Shown: piece by piece, positions 6,153 to 7,534 of the stretch
How the letters are laid out: each line of letters starts with the position of its first letter
Numbering within the stretch: position 1 is the stretch's first letter
Assembly (NCBI GenBank): GCA_028868395.1
Contig: JAGWUO010000048.1
Span: forward strand, 1 to 7,534
Source: Cytophagales bacterium
Lineage (GTDB): Bacteria; Bacteroidota; Bacteroidia; Cytophagales; Spirosomataceae
Length of the DNA: 7,534 bases
Direction of reading: 5' to 3'
Notes under the pieces: generated by a model
Told to the model about the DNA's origin: nothing
The model's input: the letters and a program-made list of their open reading frames with translations, nothing else
Databases searched by the model: none
Translations under genes and position numbers: made by a program

Positions 6153-6182
6153 TTTATGCTTTGTGCTCTATGCTTTATACTT
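6153..6182 (-). repeat. 30-nt heptad repeat element, copy 3 (inverted)
   Basis: On the - strand it reads AAGTATAAAG-CATAGAGCAC-AAAGCATAAA, 26 of 30 identical to copies 1 and 2. It spans the last two codons and the stop of the GH65 gene (K-V-stop) and precedes the shared terminator in that gene's direction, the same arrangement as copy 1. Confidence 0.82.
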
Positions 6183-7534
6183 TAGAAAGTTTGCGCGCTT
6201 CTCCATGCACAAACACCGTCAACTCAGGTCCAGCCAAATTAGTGATCTCCACACCTGATTTTTTCACTGCGATGTTTAATTGATTTGCACGGAAGTTGAT
6301 TTTGAAGGAGAATTCGTTCCACTGTTTTGGCAAGAAAGGATTGAAATGCAAGGTGTGATCCTTTAGGCGCATTCCGCCAAAACCTTTGATAATCGACATC
6401 CAGGTTCCCGCCATACTCGTGATGTGGCAACCATCTTCCGTATCGTTATTGTAATCATCTAAGTCTAGACGTGCGGCACGTGTGTAGAATTCGTAGGATT
6501 TGTCTTCTTTCCCAAGTTTTGCGGCTAAAATACTATGAACGCAAGGACTTAATGAAGATTCGTGTACCGTGATAGGTTCATAGAAATTGTAATTGCGCTC
6601 TAATTCTTCTAGGCTGAAATCATCTTCAAAGAAATATATTCCTTGTAATACGTCCGCTTGTTTGATGTAACAAGAACGAAGGATGCGATCCCAAGACCAT
6701 TTTTGGTTAATGGGTCTTTCTGCTGCAATAGTATCTACTGGGGCGATAACTTTATCCAAGAAACCATCTTGTTGTAGATAGATTCCTCGTTTTTCATCGC
6801 GTGGGAAATACATGTTTTCGATGATGTGCTGAAATTGCGTTATTTCCTCAGATGAGAATGCGGTTGAAGCAATCTTTGCAGCAGCTTCCGAAGGGTAATT
6901 CTTTTGAATTTCAGAATAAACTTCTAAGGTATATTTTAAGCACCAAGTGGCGATGTAATTGGTATACCAGTTGTTGTTTACGTTGTTTTCGTATTCATTA
7001 GGCCCTGTAACGCCTAGCATAACGTATTTCTGTTTGTCTTCCGACCAGTTTACGCGTTGAGCCCAGAAACGCGCGATTCCGACTAACACTTCCCATCCGT
7101 ATTCCACAAGATGTTTGCGATCGTCTGTGTAATTCACGTAATCCATAATCGCGTAAGCGATGGCACCGTTTCGGTGGATTTCTTCAAAGGTGATTTCCCA
7201 TTCATTGTGACATTCTTCACCGTTCATAGTCACCATCGGATAAAGGGCAGCTCCTTTATTGAAGCCTAGCTTACCTGCGTTTTCAATAGCGCGGTCTAAT
7301 TGCTTCCAACGGTAGATTAATAGGTTTTTAGAAACTTTTGCCGGAGCGGTTCCTAAATAGAATGGAATGCAATAGGCTTCTGTGTCCCAATAAGTTGATC
7401 CGCCGTATTTTTCCCCGGTAAAGCCTTTAGGTCCAATATTTAAGCGATCGTCCTCCCCTGTGTAGGTTTGGTTCATTTGGAAGATATTGAAACGAATACC
7501 TTGTTGAGCGGATGCATCACCCGAAATGATGATA
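6175..7534 (-). CDS. Glycoside hydrolase family 65 phosphorylase, probably maltose phosphorylase (partial, N-terminus outside window)
   Basis: A family 65 inverting disaccharide phosphorylase: alpha-glucosidic disaccharide plus phosphate gives beta-glucose 1-phosphate and a sugar. The frame stays open to the window edge. Nineteen codons upstream of the ATG at 7476 include the family motif [11 protein letters not shown], so that ATG is internal and about 300 N-terminal residues are missing. Visible in order: [21 protein letters not shown] with the sugar-binding Trp-Asp near 7385, [16 protein letters not shown] with the catalytic Glu at 6994-6996, the Lys-Gln of IKQADV near 6660, HESSLSP (near 6560) and [11 protein letters not shown], which form the phosphate site, then a small beta-rich C-terminal domain ending in RKLSKV. 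No signal peptide can be judged. Phosphate-site residues argue for a phosphorylase over a hydrolase. The [16 protein letters not shown] version is typical of maltose phosphorylases, but kojibiose, trehalose or nigerose phosphorylase cannot be excluded. Confidence 0.9.
   Translation of the reverse strand, partial: IIISGDASAQQGIRFNIFQMNQTYTGEDDRLNIGPKGFTGEKYGGSTYWDTEAYCIPFYLGTAPAKVSKNLLIYRWKQLDRAIENAGKLGFNKGAALYPMVTMNGEECHNEWEITFEEIHRNGAIAYAIMDYVNYTDDRKHLVEYGWEVLVGIARFWAQRVNWSEDKQKYVMLGVTGPNEYENNVNNNWYTNYIATWCLKYTLEVYSEIQKNYPSEAAAKIASTAFSSEEITQFQHIIENMYFPRDEKRGIYLQQDGFLDKVIAPVDTIAAERPINQKWSWDRILRSCYIKQADVLQGIYFFEDDFSLEELERNYNFYEPITVHESSLSPCVHSILAAKLGKEDKSYEFYTRAARLDLDDYNNDTEDGCHITSMAGTWMSIIKGFGGMRLKDHTLHFNPFLPKQWNEFSFKINFRANQLNIAVKKSGVEITNLAGPELTVFVHGEARKLSKV

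Noticed and set aside
2881..6182. The heptad repeats as a CRISPR array
   Set aside because: The copies are kilobases apart, in different orientations, with no regular spacers and no cas genes; the units are contiguous 7-mers without spacers.

Overview
The window looks like chromosomal DNA from a member of the Bacteroidota, probably a Cytophagales-type aquatic bacterium (lineage inferred, genus not assignable). The evidence is moderately AT-rich DNA, start codons without Shine-Dalgarno sequences, two copies of the Bacteroidota -7 promoter motif TAnnTTTG, a DnaK ending in EEVK, and a sphingolipid-desaturase-like gene in a phylum known for making sphingolipids. There are six protein-coding genes, one of them cut by the right edge. 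No RNA genes, insertion sequences or CRISPR arrays were seen.

Region 1 (1-2948, + strand): a terminator of an upstream unit is followed by a tight three-gene operon. It encodes a NifS/IscS-type cysteine desulfurase, an XdhC/CoxI-family protein (4-nt ATGA overlap) and a DUF3050 protein (2-nt gap). A cysteine desulfurase coupled to XdhC is the known arrangement for putting the terminal sulfido ligand on molybdenum cofactor before insertion into xanthine dehydrogenase-type enzymes. The DUF3050 protein has a heme-oxygenase-like/diiron-type residue pattern and is an unexplained third member. No molybdoenzyme gene is in view.

Region 2 (2916-4854, - strand): dnaK is convergent with the operon and shares a bidirectional terminator with it. 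The correct dnaK start is 4854, not the ATG nine codons upstream.

Region 3 (4855-6174): a 160-bp divergent promoter region with two small palindromes and a near-direct repeat separates dnaK from a + strand gene for a homologue of the eukaryotic sphingolipid delta-4 desaturase (DEGS1 type). This gene ends in a 155-bp convergent intergenic region with a 16-bp-stem bidirectional terminator.

Region 4 (6175-7534, - strand): the C-terminal part of a GH65 disaccharide phosphorylase, most like maltose phosphorylase, whose N-terminus lies beyond the window.

The most unusual non-coding structure is a 30-nt element made of 7-bp units (AAAGCAT / AAAGCAC / AAAGAAT). It occurs three times, each time between or across a stop codon and the terminator, always in the orientation of the gene that is ending. 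I see no defence system or mobile element. The points most worth pursuing are the Moco-sulfuration operon with its DUF3050 gene, the bacterial sphingolipid desaturase homologue and the 3'-end repeat family.
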